The position numbers and the translations under genes are program-made. The notes under the pieces are model-generated. The model was given only the letters and a program-made list of their open reading frames with translations, did not search any database and was not told the DNA's origin. From Actinoplanes sandaracinus (GTDB lineage: Bacteria; Actinomycetota; Actinomycetes; Mycobacteriales; Micromonosporaceae), in assembly GCF_030009775.1 (NCBI RefSeq), contig NZ_JASCTH010000003.1, forward strand, positions 310,001 through 374,000: a stretch of DNA of 64,000 nt, written 5' to 3'. This document shows, piece by piece, positions 17,607 to 26,258 of this stretch (the stretch's first letter is position 1; the number at the start of each line of letters is the position of its first letter).

Positions 17607-17978
17607 ATGCCCGACATGGACACCGCACTCAAAGAGATCATGGAGATCGACGGCTGCATCGGCGTCGCGCTCGTGGACCACACCAGCGGCATGGCCCTGG
17701 GCACCCTCGGTGGCGGCAAGGAGCTCGACCTGACGGTCGCCGCCGCCGGCAACACCGACGTGGTCCGGGCGAAGCTGCGGGCGATGGAGATGCTCAACCT
17801 CTCCGAGAAGATCGAGGACATCCTGATCACGCTGGACACGCAGTACCACATGATCCGGCCGCTCACCAGCAGGTCGGGGAAGGGGCTCTTCCTCTACGTG
17901 GCGCTGCGGCGGGACCGGGCGAACCTCGCCATGTCCCGGCACCAGCTGCGCCGCATCGAGAACGACCTCGACGTCTAA
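17607..17978 (+). CDS. Roadblock/LC7 domain protein 3
   Basis: This 123-aa paralog of the 15593 product shares the order helix (DTALKEIMEI), GCIGVALVDHTSGMALGTLG, KIEDILITLDTQYHMIRPL, GLFLYVALRRDRANLAMSRH and a terminal helix. The ATG at 17607 has ACGGAGGAAAG at good distance. The overall pattern is GxxGxxxVDxTxG, which may define a subfamily with protein 1. It is the last gene of the cluster, ending 19 bp before a 12-bp perfect hairpin. Probably cytoplasmic and dimeric, by family knowledge. Confidence 0.85.
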   Translation: MPDMDTALKEIMEIDGCIGVALVDHTSGMALGTLGGGKELDLTVAAAGNTDVVRAKLRAMEMLNLSEKIEDILITLDTQYHMIRPLTSRSGKGLFLYVALRRDRANLAMSRHQLRRIENDLDV

Positions 17979-17997
17979 GGCGTGAGCGCCACCCCTG

Positions 17998-18028
17998 GCG
18001 GGGAGGGCCCGCACCGCCCTCCCCGCCC
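17998..18028 (+). terminator. Terminator of the Roadblock cluster
   Basis: A perfect 12-bp stem (GGCGGGGAGGGC / GCCCTCCCCGCC) with a 7-nt loop begins 19 bp after the last Roadblock gene. It lacks a T tract but is strong enough to end the operon and isolates it from the DUF2786 gene. Confidence 0.75.
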
Positions 18029-18064
18029 TCGCCTCACCCTCGACGGGGCCTACCATCTCTCCTC

Positions 18065-19141
18065 ATGGGCGCCCAGGAGATCATCGACCACGTGCGGTCC
18101 GGTGACCTCGGGCACGAGGACGCGCTGGACATCCTGACCGGAGCGCCCGCCGCCGAGGCCGACACGGCTCTGCGCAACGCGCTGAACAGTGAGTTCGACC
18201 GTCTCTTCGGCAACGGCTGGCAGCCGGCCGAGTTGCACCGCACGGTCGCCCGACTCGGCAACCCGATCCAGGCCCGCCTGGTCGCCGACGCCGCCCGGGA
18301 CTACCTGCGTGGCCGGGAGCCCGTCGACGAGCGCTGGCAGGCTCAGGTGGACGGGCTGCGTACCCCGGAAGGCCGTAAGCCGGACCGGATCGCCGTCCTG
18401 GACGCCTCGCTGGGTCTGCTGGCCGACCTTCGGCGCCTGCCCCGCATCGAGATCCTGATCCCGCCGCCGGGCACCCCCCTCACCACCGTGCCGCACCACA
18501 GCGACAAGCGCATTCTCGACCGGGTCCGCGCCCTGCTGGCGAAAGCGGAGTCCACCGACTTCCCGGCCGAGGCGGAGAGCTACAGCGCGAAGGCGCAGGA
18601 GCTGATCACCCGGTACCGGATCGAGGAGGTCACCGCCCCGGCGGTGGACGTGGTGCCGTTCGCCCGGCGGATCGGCGTGGACCACCCCTACGAGAGCGAG
18701 AAGGCGGCCCTGCTGGACGCGGTGGCCAGTGCCAACACGTGCCGCACGGTCTGGTCACAGGACCTGGGGTTCAGCACGGTCTTCGGCTTCGACGCCGACA
18801 TCGACGCGGTCGAGCTGATCTACACGTCGCTGCTGATGCAGGCGAACCGGGCGATGAGCCGCGACGAGAAGACCATGCGCAAGGCCCGGATCAAGGCGTT
18901 CCGCCGGTCGTTCCTGGTCGCCTACGGCATTCGGATCGGCGAGCGCCTGCGGCAGACCGTCGAACGGGAGATGACCGGGCACGACGACCTGCTGCCGGTG
19001 CTGCGCAACCGCGAGATTAAGGTGAACGAGGCGATGGACCGGGCGTTCCCCCGCACGGTCCGGGTCCGCAGCAGCAGGGTGGACAGCCTGGCCGGCTGGG
19101 AGTCCGGACGGGCCGCCGCCGACGAGGCGGAACTGCGTTGA
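18065..19141 (+). CDS. DUF2786 domain-containing protein
   Basis: This 358-aa protein has the DUF2786 signature in the middle (about 140-180): HHSDKRILDRVRALLAKAESTDFPAEAESYSAKAQEL in pieces, a helical motif found in actinobacterial and phage proteins. The flanking regions are helix-rich and charged. The ATG at 18065 is the first plausible start after the Roadblock terminator. The frame upstream is antisense-like noise over the Roadblock genes. Function unknown; DUF2786 proteins are often found near mobile or toxin-like genes, but this one sits alone. Confidence 0.8.
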   Translation: MGAQEIIDHVRSGDLGHEDALDILTGAPAAEADTALRNALNSEFDRLFGNGWQPAELHRTVARLGNPIQARLVADAARDYLRGREPVDERWQAQVDGLRTPEGRKPDRIAVLDASLGLLADLRRLPRIEILIPPPGTPLTTVPHHSDKRILDRVRALLAKAESTDFPAEAESYSAKAQELITRYRIEEVTAPAVDVVPFARRIGVDHPYESEKAALLDAVASANTCRTVWSQDLGFSTVFGFDADIDAVELIYTSLLMQANRAMSRDEKTMRKARIKAFRRSFLVAYGIRIGERLRQTVEREMTGHDDLLPVLRNREIKVNEAMDRAFPRTVRVRSSRVDSLAGWESGRAAADEAELR

Positions 19142-19195
19142 CGGGTGCGGCAGACTGGGTCCATGCACCCGATTTGACGCTGACACCTCTACGCC

Positions 19196-20347
19196 GTGCA
19201 CGCCCTCCAGGAGGGGGTGCTCCTCTACCCGGTCTACGCGCTGCTCTTCGCCGACACCGGGCTCACCACCGGCGAGATCTCCTCACTGTTCATCATCTGG
19301 TCGGTGGTCTCGTTCGCCTGCGAGGTGCCCGCCGGCGCCCTGGCCGACGCCTGGTCGCGTAAGCGTCTCTACGCCCTCGGCGAGATCATCACCGCGGCCG
19401 GTTTCGGGCTCTGGCTGCTCTGGCCCACCTATCCGGGCTTCGCCCTGGGCTTCCTCCTCTGGGGTCTCGGCGGCGCGTTCGCCTCCGGCTCGCTGGAGGC
19501 GCTGGTCTACGACCATCTCGGCGACGGCGCCGCGTACAGCCGCGTCATCGGCCACGCACGCACCGCCGGCCTGCTCGCGATGCTCGCGGCCACCCTCCTG
19601 GCCACCCCCGCCTATCTCACCGGCGGCTATCTCCTGGTCGGCGTGATCAGCATCGCGACGGTCACCGCCGGCGGTCTGCTCGCCCTCCGCCTCCCCGAGA
19701 AACCCTTCTCCGGTACGGACGTCGCCGGCGACGACCGCACCCCGGGCAGTCCCGTCGGCTCCGCGCCGGACTCACCCCCCGCGCCGGAACCCGGATATGC
19801 GGAGCTCCTCCGCGCGGGCGTCCGGGCGGTCACCGGGAGCAGCCGGGCGCTGCGGGCCCTGCTCGTGGCCGCGGCCGTGCCGGGGTTCAGCGCCCTCGAC
19901 GAGTACCTGCCCCTGCTCGGCCGCGAGATGGGGGCGCCGACGCAGGTCGTCCCCCTGCTGTTCGCGGCGACCGCGCTGGCGATGGCGGCCGGGAGTTCGC
20001 TCGCCGGGCGTCTCCCGCCGACCACCCCGCGGCCGCTCGCGGGCGCTCTGACCCTGGCCGCCGTGCTGCTGGCGGCGGGTTCGCTGGTGCCGCACCCGGC
20101 CGGCATGCTCGCGGTCTCGGCCGCGTTCGGCCTGCTCCAGTTCGCGATGGTGCACGCCGAGTCCCGTCTGCAGGACACCATCACCGGTCCGGCGCGGGCC
20201 ACCGCCCTGTCGGTCGCCGGGTTCGGCGCCGAGGTCTTCGCGGTGACGCTCTACGCGGCGTTCGTCCTGCCCGTCCCGTTGCCGGTGCTCTGCGCGGGGA
20301 TGGCCGTCCCGCTGCTGATCACGGCCCGGCTCGCTGTGCAACGCTGA
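19196..20347 (+). CDS. MFS transporter
   Basis: This 383-aa major facilitator has about 12 membrane helices and the loop 2-3 motif CEVPAGALADAWSRKRLY (a variant of GxxxDRxGRR). The first helix begins almost at once (ALQEGVLLYPVYALLF), so the N-terminus is short. The GTG start at 19196 has no visible ribosome binding site. The same frame upstream contains an ATG at 19163 followed by two TGA codons before HLYAV. Translation may begin on a leaderless message, or the 5' end may have been altered. Substrate unknown. Confidence 0.8.
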   Translation: MHALQEGVLLYPVYALLFADTGLTTGEISSLFIIWSVVSFACEVPAGALADAWSRKRLYALGEIITAAGFGLWLLWPTYPGFALGFLLWGLGGAFASGSLEALVYDHLGDGAAYSRVIGHARTAGLLAMLAATLLATPAYLTGGYLLVGVISIATVTAGGLLALRLPEKPFSGTDVAGDDRTPGSPVGSAPDSPPAPEPGYAELLRAGVRAVTGSSRALRALLVAAAVPGFSALDEYLPLLGREMGAPTQVVPLLFAATALAMAAGSSLAGRLPPTTPRPLAGALTLAAVLLAAGSLVPHPAGMLAVSAAFGLLQFAMVHAESRLQDTITGPARATALSVAGFGAEVFAVTLYAAFVLPVPLPVLCAGMAVPLLITARLAVQR

Positions 20348-20356
20348 ACCTCGGTG

Positions 20357-20388
20357 GTCCGGCGGCGACCTTTCCGGTCCCGCCGGAC
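20357..20388. terminator. Bidirectional hairpin between MFS gene and dusB
   Basis: A 9-bp stem (GTCCGGCGG / CCGCCGGAC) with a 14-nt loop lies between two convergent genes, ten bases after the MFS stop. It has no T tract. Confidence 0.5.
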
Positions 20389-20428
20389 ACCTGCCGAACG
20401 TCCCCCCACCCCCTGGCGGCGGCGGTCG

Positions 20429-21562
20429 TCAGCCGCCGGACTCGTCGGTCTCGGCGCCTTCGGGAACGGTCTCGTCGTCGCGGCTGTCGAGCCAGCCGTG
20501 CGGCAGCGACACCTTGCCCGGGGCGTTGACCCGGCCACGGGGCTGGCCGAGCGCGTCGGCCGGGAACGGGATCGACGGGTCGAGCTTGGCCAGCAGGTCG
20601 TCCAGCTCGGCCAGTGACGAGATCATCGCGAGGCTGCGGCGCAGGTCACCGCCGACCGGGAAGCCCTTCAGGTACCAGGCGACGTGCTTGCGGAAGTCGG
20701 CGCAGCCGTGCTTCTCGTCTTCCAGCGCCTCGACCAGCAACTGCGCGTGCCGGGAGACGATCTTCGCGACCTCCCCGAGGGTCGGCAGCACCGGCCGGTA
20801 GTCGGCGCCCTGGGTGAAGGCGGCCTCCAGGTCGGCGAACAGCCACGGGCGGCCCAGGCAGCCGCGGCCGACCACCACGCCGTCGCAGCCGGTGTGCGCG
20901 ACCATGCGCAGGGCGTCGGAGCCCTCCCAGATGTCGCCGTTGCCGAGCACCGGCACGTCCAGGGCCTGCTTCAGCGTGGCGATCGCGTCCCAGTCGGCCT
21001 TGCCGGAGTATCGCTGCTCGGCGGTGCGGGCGTGCAGGGCGACAGCGGCCACGCCGGCCTCCTGCGCGGCGAGACCGGCTTCGACATACGTCAGATGGTC
21101 GTCGTCGATGCCCTTGCGCATCTTGATCGTGAGCGGGATGCCGAAGGGCTTCGCCGCCGCGACCGCCTGGCTCACGATCCGGCCGAACAGCCGGTGCCGC
21201 CACGGCAGGGCCGACCCGCCGCCACGCCGCGTCACCTTCGGCACCGGGCACCCGAAGTTGAGGTCGATGTGATCGGCCAGGCCGTCCTCGCCGATCATCC
21301 GCACCGCGGCCGCGGTCACGTCCGGGTCGACGCCGTAGAGCTGCAGGCTGCGGAAACCCTCGTCCTCCGCGAACGCGATCATCTTGAGCGTCTTGGGGAT
21401 CCGCTCCACCAGGGCCCGCGTCGTGATCATCTCGCAGACGTAGACCCCGCCGCCCTGCTCCCGGCAGAGCCGCCGGAAAGCGACATTGGTGATCCCGGCC
21501 ATGGGGGCGAGCACGACGGGCGGATTGACGACGTGGTCGCCGAGCATGAGCGGTGCAGTCAC
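20429..21562 (-). CDS. dusB: tRNA-dihydrouridine synthase
   Basis: This 377-aa FMN enzyme reduces uridine to dihydrouridine in tRNA D loops. The TIM barrel begins with PPVVLAPMAGITNVAFRRLC. The catalytic Cys is in NFGCPVPKVTRRGGGSAL. The FMN-phosphate region is VPVLGNGDIW and GVVVGRGCLGRPWLF. The C-terminal helical domain ends in an acidic tail. It is transcribed alone, convergent with the MFS gene. Confidence 0.94.
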   Translation of the reverse strand: MTAPLMLGDHVVNPPVVLAPMAGITNVAFRRLCREQGGGVYVCEMITTRALVERIPKTLKMIAFAEDEGFRSLQLYGVDPDVTAAAVRMIGEDGLADHIDLNFGCPVPKVTRRGGGSALPWRHRLFGRIVSQAVAAAKPFGIPLTIKMRKGIDDDHLTYVEAGLAAQEAGVAAVALHARTAEQRYSGKADWDAIATLKQALDVPVLGNGDIWEGSDALRMVAHTGCDGVVVGRGCLGRPWLFADLEAAFTQGADYRPVLPTLGEVAKIVSRHAQLLVEALEDEKHGCADFRKHVAWYLKGFPVGGDLRRSLAMISSLAELDDLLAKLDPSIPFPADALGQPRGRVNAPGKVSLPHGWLDSRDDETVPEGAETDESGG

Positions 21563-21612
21563 GCGCTCTAGCGTGACACGCCCGGCCCGGCGACCCCGAA
21601 TCGCCCGCTCCC

Positions 21613-21945
21613 CTAGTTGGGGCTGTCTCGCTCGATCAACGTATCCAGCATCCCGATGATCTGCTGCATCCCATCCTTGAGGCCGTGCACCTCAAGAGTG
21701 AGCAGGCCGAGCGACCTCGCATGTTCCTTGTGCATTGCGGTGTGCCGGTCAAGCGTCGCGGTGTGCTGCGCCAGCGTCGCGGTGTGCTGCGACTGGGTTG
21801 TGGCCAGCGCCTTCATCAGATCGGTCTGGACACGCAGTTTCTCGGCGACATCAGAGAGGTCGCGATCTTGACCGGCGCGGAGCCTCTCCTGCTCGTCCAT
21901 GCGGGTCTCCAGTCGAGTGACGCGTTCTTCCAAAGTCGGCACCAT
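21613..21945 (-). CDS. Small coiled-coil hypothetical protein
   Basis: This 110-aa protein is nearly all predicted coiled coil: heptads from LEERVTRLETRMDEQERL to the C-terminal helix GMQQIIGMLDTLIE. A short internal repeat of seven residues (QHTATLA, QHTATLD, RHTAMHK) lies in the middle. GGAGG lies right before the start (ATG, with GTG as the next codon). It has a less extreme GC bias than its neighbours. Similar small coiled-coil proteins are common next to mobile DNA in Actinoplanes, but nothing mobile is seen here. Confidence 0.65.
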   Translation of the reverse strand: MVPTLEERVTRLETRMDEQERLRAGQDRDLSDVAEKLRVQTDLMKALATTQSQHTATLAQHTATLDRHTAMHKEHARSLGLLTLEVHGLKDGMQQIIGMLDTLIERDSPN

Positions 21946-22079
21946 GCCTCCGGGGGTGAAGGGTAGTCGCTCGGCCGGCCGGCGATGAGCTTTTCTCGCT
22001 CATGACTATAGTCGCCAAGCAAGTGGGAATGCGACATCTGGGCGGGTGCTTTCGAGGATTCTCTGGCAGAGTCGATGGG

Positions 22080-22562
22080 GTGAGTGATGCGCTGAGTCCG
22101 CGGCGGCTGATCGCCGTGTTCGAGTCGCCGGTGTCGGAGATGCTGTTCCGGTTCGGGGTGGAGCTGGGGTTCCAGACCGTGCTGGTGGAGCCCGACCCGG
22201 CACGGCTGGGCGGGACGCCACGACCGCACGGCGACACCCTCGTCAGCGACCTGGCGGCGGCCGCGCCCGACGAGCACACCGACATCCTGCTGACCGATCA
22301 TCACCGGACCGAGATCGGCGCCCTGCTCAAGGAGGCGCTGAGCGGGGAAGCCCGGTGGATCGGGATCCTCGGCAACCCACGGCACGAGGGGCCTCACCTC
22401 GCGGCGCTGCGCGAGCTCGGCGTGGCGGAGGACGAGATCGGGCGGGTGCACCGGCCGGTCGGGCTGAACATCGGTAGCCGTACCCCGGCGGAGATCGCCG
22501 TCGCCGTGCTGGCCGGACTGATCGCCGACCGCAACCACCGCCCCGGCGGTTTCGAGTTCTGA
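22080..22562 (+). CDS. XdhC C-terminal Rossmann domain protein
   Basis: This 160-aa protein matches the C-terminal NAD-like Rossmann domain of XdhC/CoxI maturation factors: LIAVFESPVSEMLFRFGVELGF, a strand TDILLTDHHRTE, then RWIGILGNPRH and LNIGSRTPAEIAVAVLAGLIADR, the usual family end. The N-terminal XdhC_CoxI domain with its Cys is absent, so this is a stand-alone half-protein. XdhC inserts sulfurated molybdenum cofactor into xanthine dehydrogenase. No Mo-enzyme is nearby. I use the GTG at 22080; the upstream ATG at 22002 adds 26 unlikely residues. Confidence 0.72.
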   Translation: MSDALSPRRLIAVFESPVSEMLFRFGVELGFQTVLVEPDPARLGGTPRPHGDTLVSDLAAAAPDEHTDILLTDHHRTEIGALLKEALSGEARWIGILGNPRHEGPHLAALRELGVAEDEIGRVHRPVGLNIGSRTPAEIAVAVLAGLIADRNHRPGGFEF

Positions 22563-22591
22563 AAAGCTCAGAGAGTTCTGAAAGCTCAGAG
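22554..22591. repeat. Imperfect tandem repeat across the xdhC-like stop
   Basis: Two adjacent copies of about 19 bp (GAGTTCTGAAAAGCTCAGA and GAGTTCTGAAAGCTCAGA) span the stop codon, differing by one A. The second copy lies wholly downstream. It looks like a local duplication. Confidence 0.7.
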
Positions 22592-22604
22592 TTGTGCAGA
22601 CAGC

Positions 22605-22634
22605 GAGAGGCCGGGCCCGAGGGCCCGGCCTCTC
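22605..22634. terminator. Bidirectional terminator between xdhC-like gene and glyS
   Basis: A perfect 14-bp stem (GAGAGGCCGGGCCC / GGGCCCGGCCTCTC) with a GA loop lies between two convergent genes, 10 bp from the glyS stop. It serves both strands. Confidence 0.85.
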
Positions 22635-22643
22635 ATCAGAGGA

Positions 22644-24023
<1,380 letters not shown>

Positions 24024-24092
24024 GTGCGGTTTCCTCCTACGCCGGCTGGGTGTCGGCGGGGACATTCGTGGGTGAGTGGACGAAAAGGGAGG

Positions 24093-24581
24093 TTACTCCC
24101 TCAGGTCGCACACCTCGAACTTGCCCGTCGACCTGCTCTGCTGCAGCTCGGCCTCGACCCGGGCCCGGTCGCCGTCGGGATAGGTGAGGCTCACCGGGAC
24201 GGTCGACTTCACCAGGTCCAACTCGCCGACCTCGAAGGACACGAAGGGCTCGAACCCGGCCATCCGCGCGGCGTAGTCGGCCTGGCTCTCGTCGTCCCGC
24301 GCCTCCTGGCAGAGCTGCTGGTACGCCCCGTCGAAGTCACGCTCACGCAGGTCGGCGAGGTAGCGGCCGACGGTCACCTCGGCCTGCTCGCCGAGCGCGC
24401 TGGTGAAGGACGTCAGGAAACCGACGCCGGCGACGGCGCCGACTCCGCAGACCAGCACCACCACACCGGCGACGATGCCGAGACTGGTCGAGACCCGCTT
24501 GCCCCGGCCCTCCACCGGAGGAGCCGGAAACGGCGGGTGCACGCCCGGGCCCGGCGGTGGCGGGGGCGGAGGAAGACTCAT
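24093..24581 (-). CDS. Membrane-anchored hypothetical protein
   Basis: This 162-aa protein has a Pro-rich cytoplasmic start (about 30 residues), one transmembrane helix (TSLGIVAGVVVLVCGVGAVA) and an exposed domain of about 100 residues. That domain resembles DUF4878/NTF2-like lipoprotein domains (AEVTVGRYLADLRERDFDGAYQQLC). Two Cys may form a disulfide outside the cell. Family assignment is tentative. It is separated from glyS by 69 bp and may be co-transcribed with it. Confidence 0.75.
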   Translation of the reverse strand: MSLPPPPPPPGPGVHPPFPAPPVEGRGKRVSTSLGIVAGVVVLVCGVGAVAGVGFLTSFTSALGEQAEVTVGRYLADLRERDFDGAYQQLCQEARDDESQADYAARMAGFEPFVSFEVGELDLVKSTVPVSLTYPDGDRARVEAELQQSRSTGKFEVCDLRE

Positions 24582-24597
24582 GTTGTCAGCCTAATGT

Positions 24598-24939
24598 TCA
24601 GCGCCAGGGCTCGGCCGCCCGGTCGCTGACGGTGATCACCACAGCCTCGCCGGGGCCGGCCTCCGCCAGGGTCTCGAACGCCGACGGTTCGTCGAGCGAC
24701 ACCGCGAGCAGCGGGGTGGCGTGCACCTTGACGTCGAAATTGCCGAGCGCGCGCCGGTAGGCTCCCACCGACTCCCACTCGGTGACCAGGGTCCAGGCGG
24801 CGGGGTCCTCCAGTGCCCGGGCGAGCCGGCCGGACCGGTAACCCGGACAGCGCGCCAGGGCCGCGAGCGCGGCGTGCGCTTGTTCGAGAAAGCCGTCCTG
24901 CGTGTCCGGTCGGACTTGGAAGCGGTTGAGCACCAGCAT
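24598..24939 (-). CDS. Antibiotic biosynthesis monooxygenase (ABM)-domain protein
   Basis: This 113-aa protein has a ferredoxin-like ABM fold: MLVLNRFQVRPDTQDGFLEQ, GYRSGRLARALEDPAAWTLVTEWES and VGAYRRALGNFDVKVHATPL. Proteins of this type are small dimeric monooxygenases or dimeric-barrel binding proteins, often not linked to antibiotics. The ATG at 24939 fits the family N-terminus; no strong ribosome binding site is seen. It diverges from the membrane protein gene at 24975. Confidence 0.75.
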   Translation of the reverse strand: MLVLNRFQVRPDTQDGFLEQAHAALAALARCPGYRSGRLARALEDPAAWTLVTEWESVGAYRRALGNFDVKVHATPLLAVSLDEPSAFETLAEAGPGEAVVITVSDRAAEPWR

Positions 24940-24974
24940 GTGACGAGGGTACGCACACGCGAGGAGGAGCCACA

Positions 24975-25223
24975 GTGACCACACCTCTGCTTCAGCGGCT
25001 GGCCCGGGTGAATCCCACCGCCGCGTTCGTCGGGGCGCTGGCTCTGCTCCTGGCCGGCCTCTTCCTGCCCGGCATCGTCGGGGGACTGCTGCTGTTCGGG
25101 CTGGCCGCCGGCCTGGCCGCGCTGACCTTCACCACCTGGCCGGTGCAGGTGCCGGTCACCCGGACCGTGCGGCTGGTGCTGCTGACCCTGTTGATGACCG
25201 CGGCGGTGGCGAAGACCCTGTGA
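24975..25223 (+). CDS. Small membrane protein (DUF6703-like)
   Basis: This 82-aa protein has two or three hydrophobic helices (FVGALALLLAGLFLPGIVGGLLLFGLAAGL in two segments, then a C-terminal VRLVLLTLLMTAAVAKTL). The pattern RLARVNPTAAF at the start matches the small actinobacterial family DUF6703, as far as I recall. GTG start behind GAGGAGGAGCC. It ends 13 bp before the Zur box and probably is not part of the zinc operon. Confidence 0.75.
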   Translation: MTTPLLQRLARVNPTAAFVGALALLLAGLFLPGIVGGLLLFGLAAGLAALTFTTWPVQVPVTRTVRLVLLTLLMTAAVAKTL

Positions 25224-25236
25224 AAGCATGCGCCTT

Positions 25237-25251
25237 TGACAATCATTGTCA
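25237..25251. promoter_or_regulatory. Zur box upstream of znuA
   Basis: TGACAAT-C-ATTGTCA is a perfect 7-1-7 palindrome, matching the actinobacterial Zur operator pattern. The znuA ATG lies 22 bp downstream, so bound Zur would block transcription. A CATTAT hexamer overlapping its right edge could be the -10 element. This operator predicts zinc-dependent repression of znuACB, arsR and zur together. Confidence 0.9.
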
Positions 25252-25272
25252 TTATCGACCACAGTTGCTGGC

Positions 25273-26181
25273 ATGATGCGCCGCCTGCTTCCCGCCATGC
25301 TCCTGCTGACCGCCCTCACCGGCTGCGGAGAAGAGGCTGTCGGCGCTGACGGCAAGCTCTCCGTGGTCACCGCCTTCTATCCCCTCCAGTTCGTCAGCGA
25401 ACGGGTCGGCGGCGACGTGGTGAGCGTCTCCACGCTCACCAAACCGGGCGCCGAGCCGCACGACGTCGAGCTGACCGCCCGCCAGGTGGGTGAGGTCTCC
25501 GACGCCGGCCTCATCGTCTACCTGGGTGGCTTCCAGCCCGCCGTGGACGCCGCGGTGAAGCAGAACGGCGGCGACCGGGCCTTCGACGCCACCTCCGCAG
25601 TCGAGATGATCAACGCGGAGGAAGCCGACGCGCACGAGGAGGAGCACGGCGAAGAGGAGCACGCCGGCACCGACCCGCACGTCTGGCTGGACCCCACCCG
25701 CCTCGCCACCGTCGCGGACAAGCTCGCCGAGCGGCTCGGCAAGGCCGACCCGGCACACGCCGCCGACTTCACCGCCCGCGCCGCCAAGCTGCGCGCCGAA
25801 CTGACGGCCCTGGACGGGGAGTTCACCGCCGGCCTGACCACCTGCGCTCGCCGCGAGTTGGTGACCAGCCACACCGCCTTCGGCTACCTGGCCGACCGGT
25901 ACGAACTCACCCAGATCGGCATCACCGGCATCGACCCGGAGACCGAGCCCTCCCCGCAGCGCCTCGCCGACGTCGCCACCGAGGCCAAGGAGCACGGAAC
26001 CACCACGATCTTCTTCGAGACCCTGGTCAGCCCCAAGGTGGCTGAGACGATCGCCAAGGAGGTCGGCGCCCAGACCGCGGTTCTCGACCCCATCGAAGGT
26101 TTGACCGACGGCTCGGCGGACTATTTCTCGGTGATGCGTGCCAACCTGGCCGCACTGAAACTGGGCCTGGAGTGTTCATGA
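25273..26181 (+). CDS. znuA: Zinc ABC transporter substrate-binding lipoprotein
   Basis: This 302-aa cluster A-I metal-binding lipoprotein has a signal peptide ending in the lipobox LTGC. Ligand His residues of the family are seen in KPGAEPHDVEL and DPHVWLDP and in SHTAFGYL. A His/Glu-rich loop (DAHEEEHGEEEHAG) precedes DPHVW, typical of ZnuA zinc sensors. Start at ATG 25273 gives a correct signal peptide. It is the first gene of the zinc operon under the Zur box. Confidence 0.93.
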   Translation: MMRRLLPAMLLLTALTGCGEEAVGADGKLSVVTAFYPLQFVSERVGGDVVSVSTLTKPGAEPHDVELTARQVGEVSDAGLIVYLGGFQPAVDAAVKQNGGDRAFDATSAVEMINAEEADAHEEEHGEEEHAGTDPHVWLDPTRLATVADKLAERLGKADPAHAADFTARAAKLRAELTALDGEFTAGLTTCARRELVTSHTAFGYLADRYELTQIGITGIDPETEPSPQRLADVATEAKEHGTTTIFFETLVSPKVAETIAKEVGAQTAVLDPIEGLTDGSADYFSVMRANLAALKLGLECS

Positions 26182-26258
26182 GCGAGCTTGCGAACGCATC
26201 ATCCGGCTCGGCCCATGACTCCTGGCGGCGCCGGAGCACGGCGGGGGTGACGGCATGA
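26178..26258 (+). CDS. Bridging 26-codon ORF between znuA and znuC
   Basis: ATG at 26178 overlaps the znuA stop by four bases (ATGA), and its TGA stop overlaps the znuC start by four bases (ATGA). The peptide begins MSELANASS and is Ser/Arg-rich. The start segment GAGCGAGCTTGCGAACG resembles intergenic repeats that I recall from related genomes. It may be a translational coupler rather than a functional protein. Confidence 0.3.
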   Translation: MSELANASSGSAHDSWRRRSTAGVTA

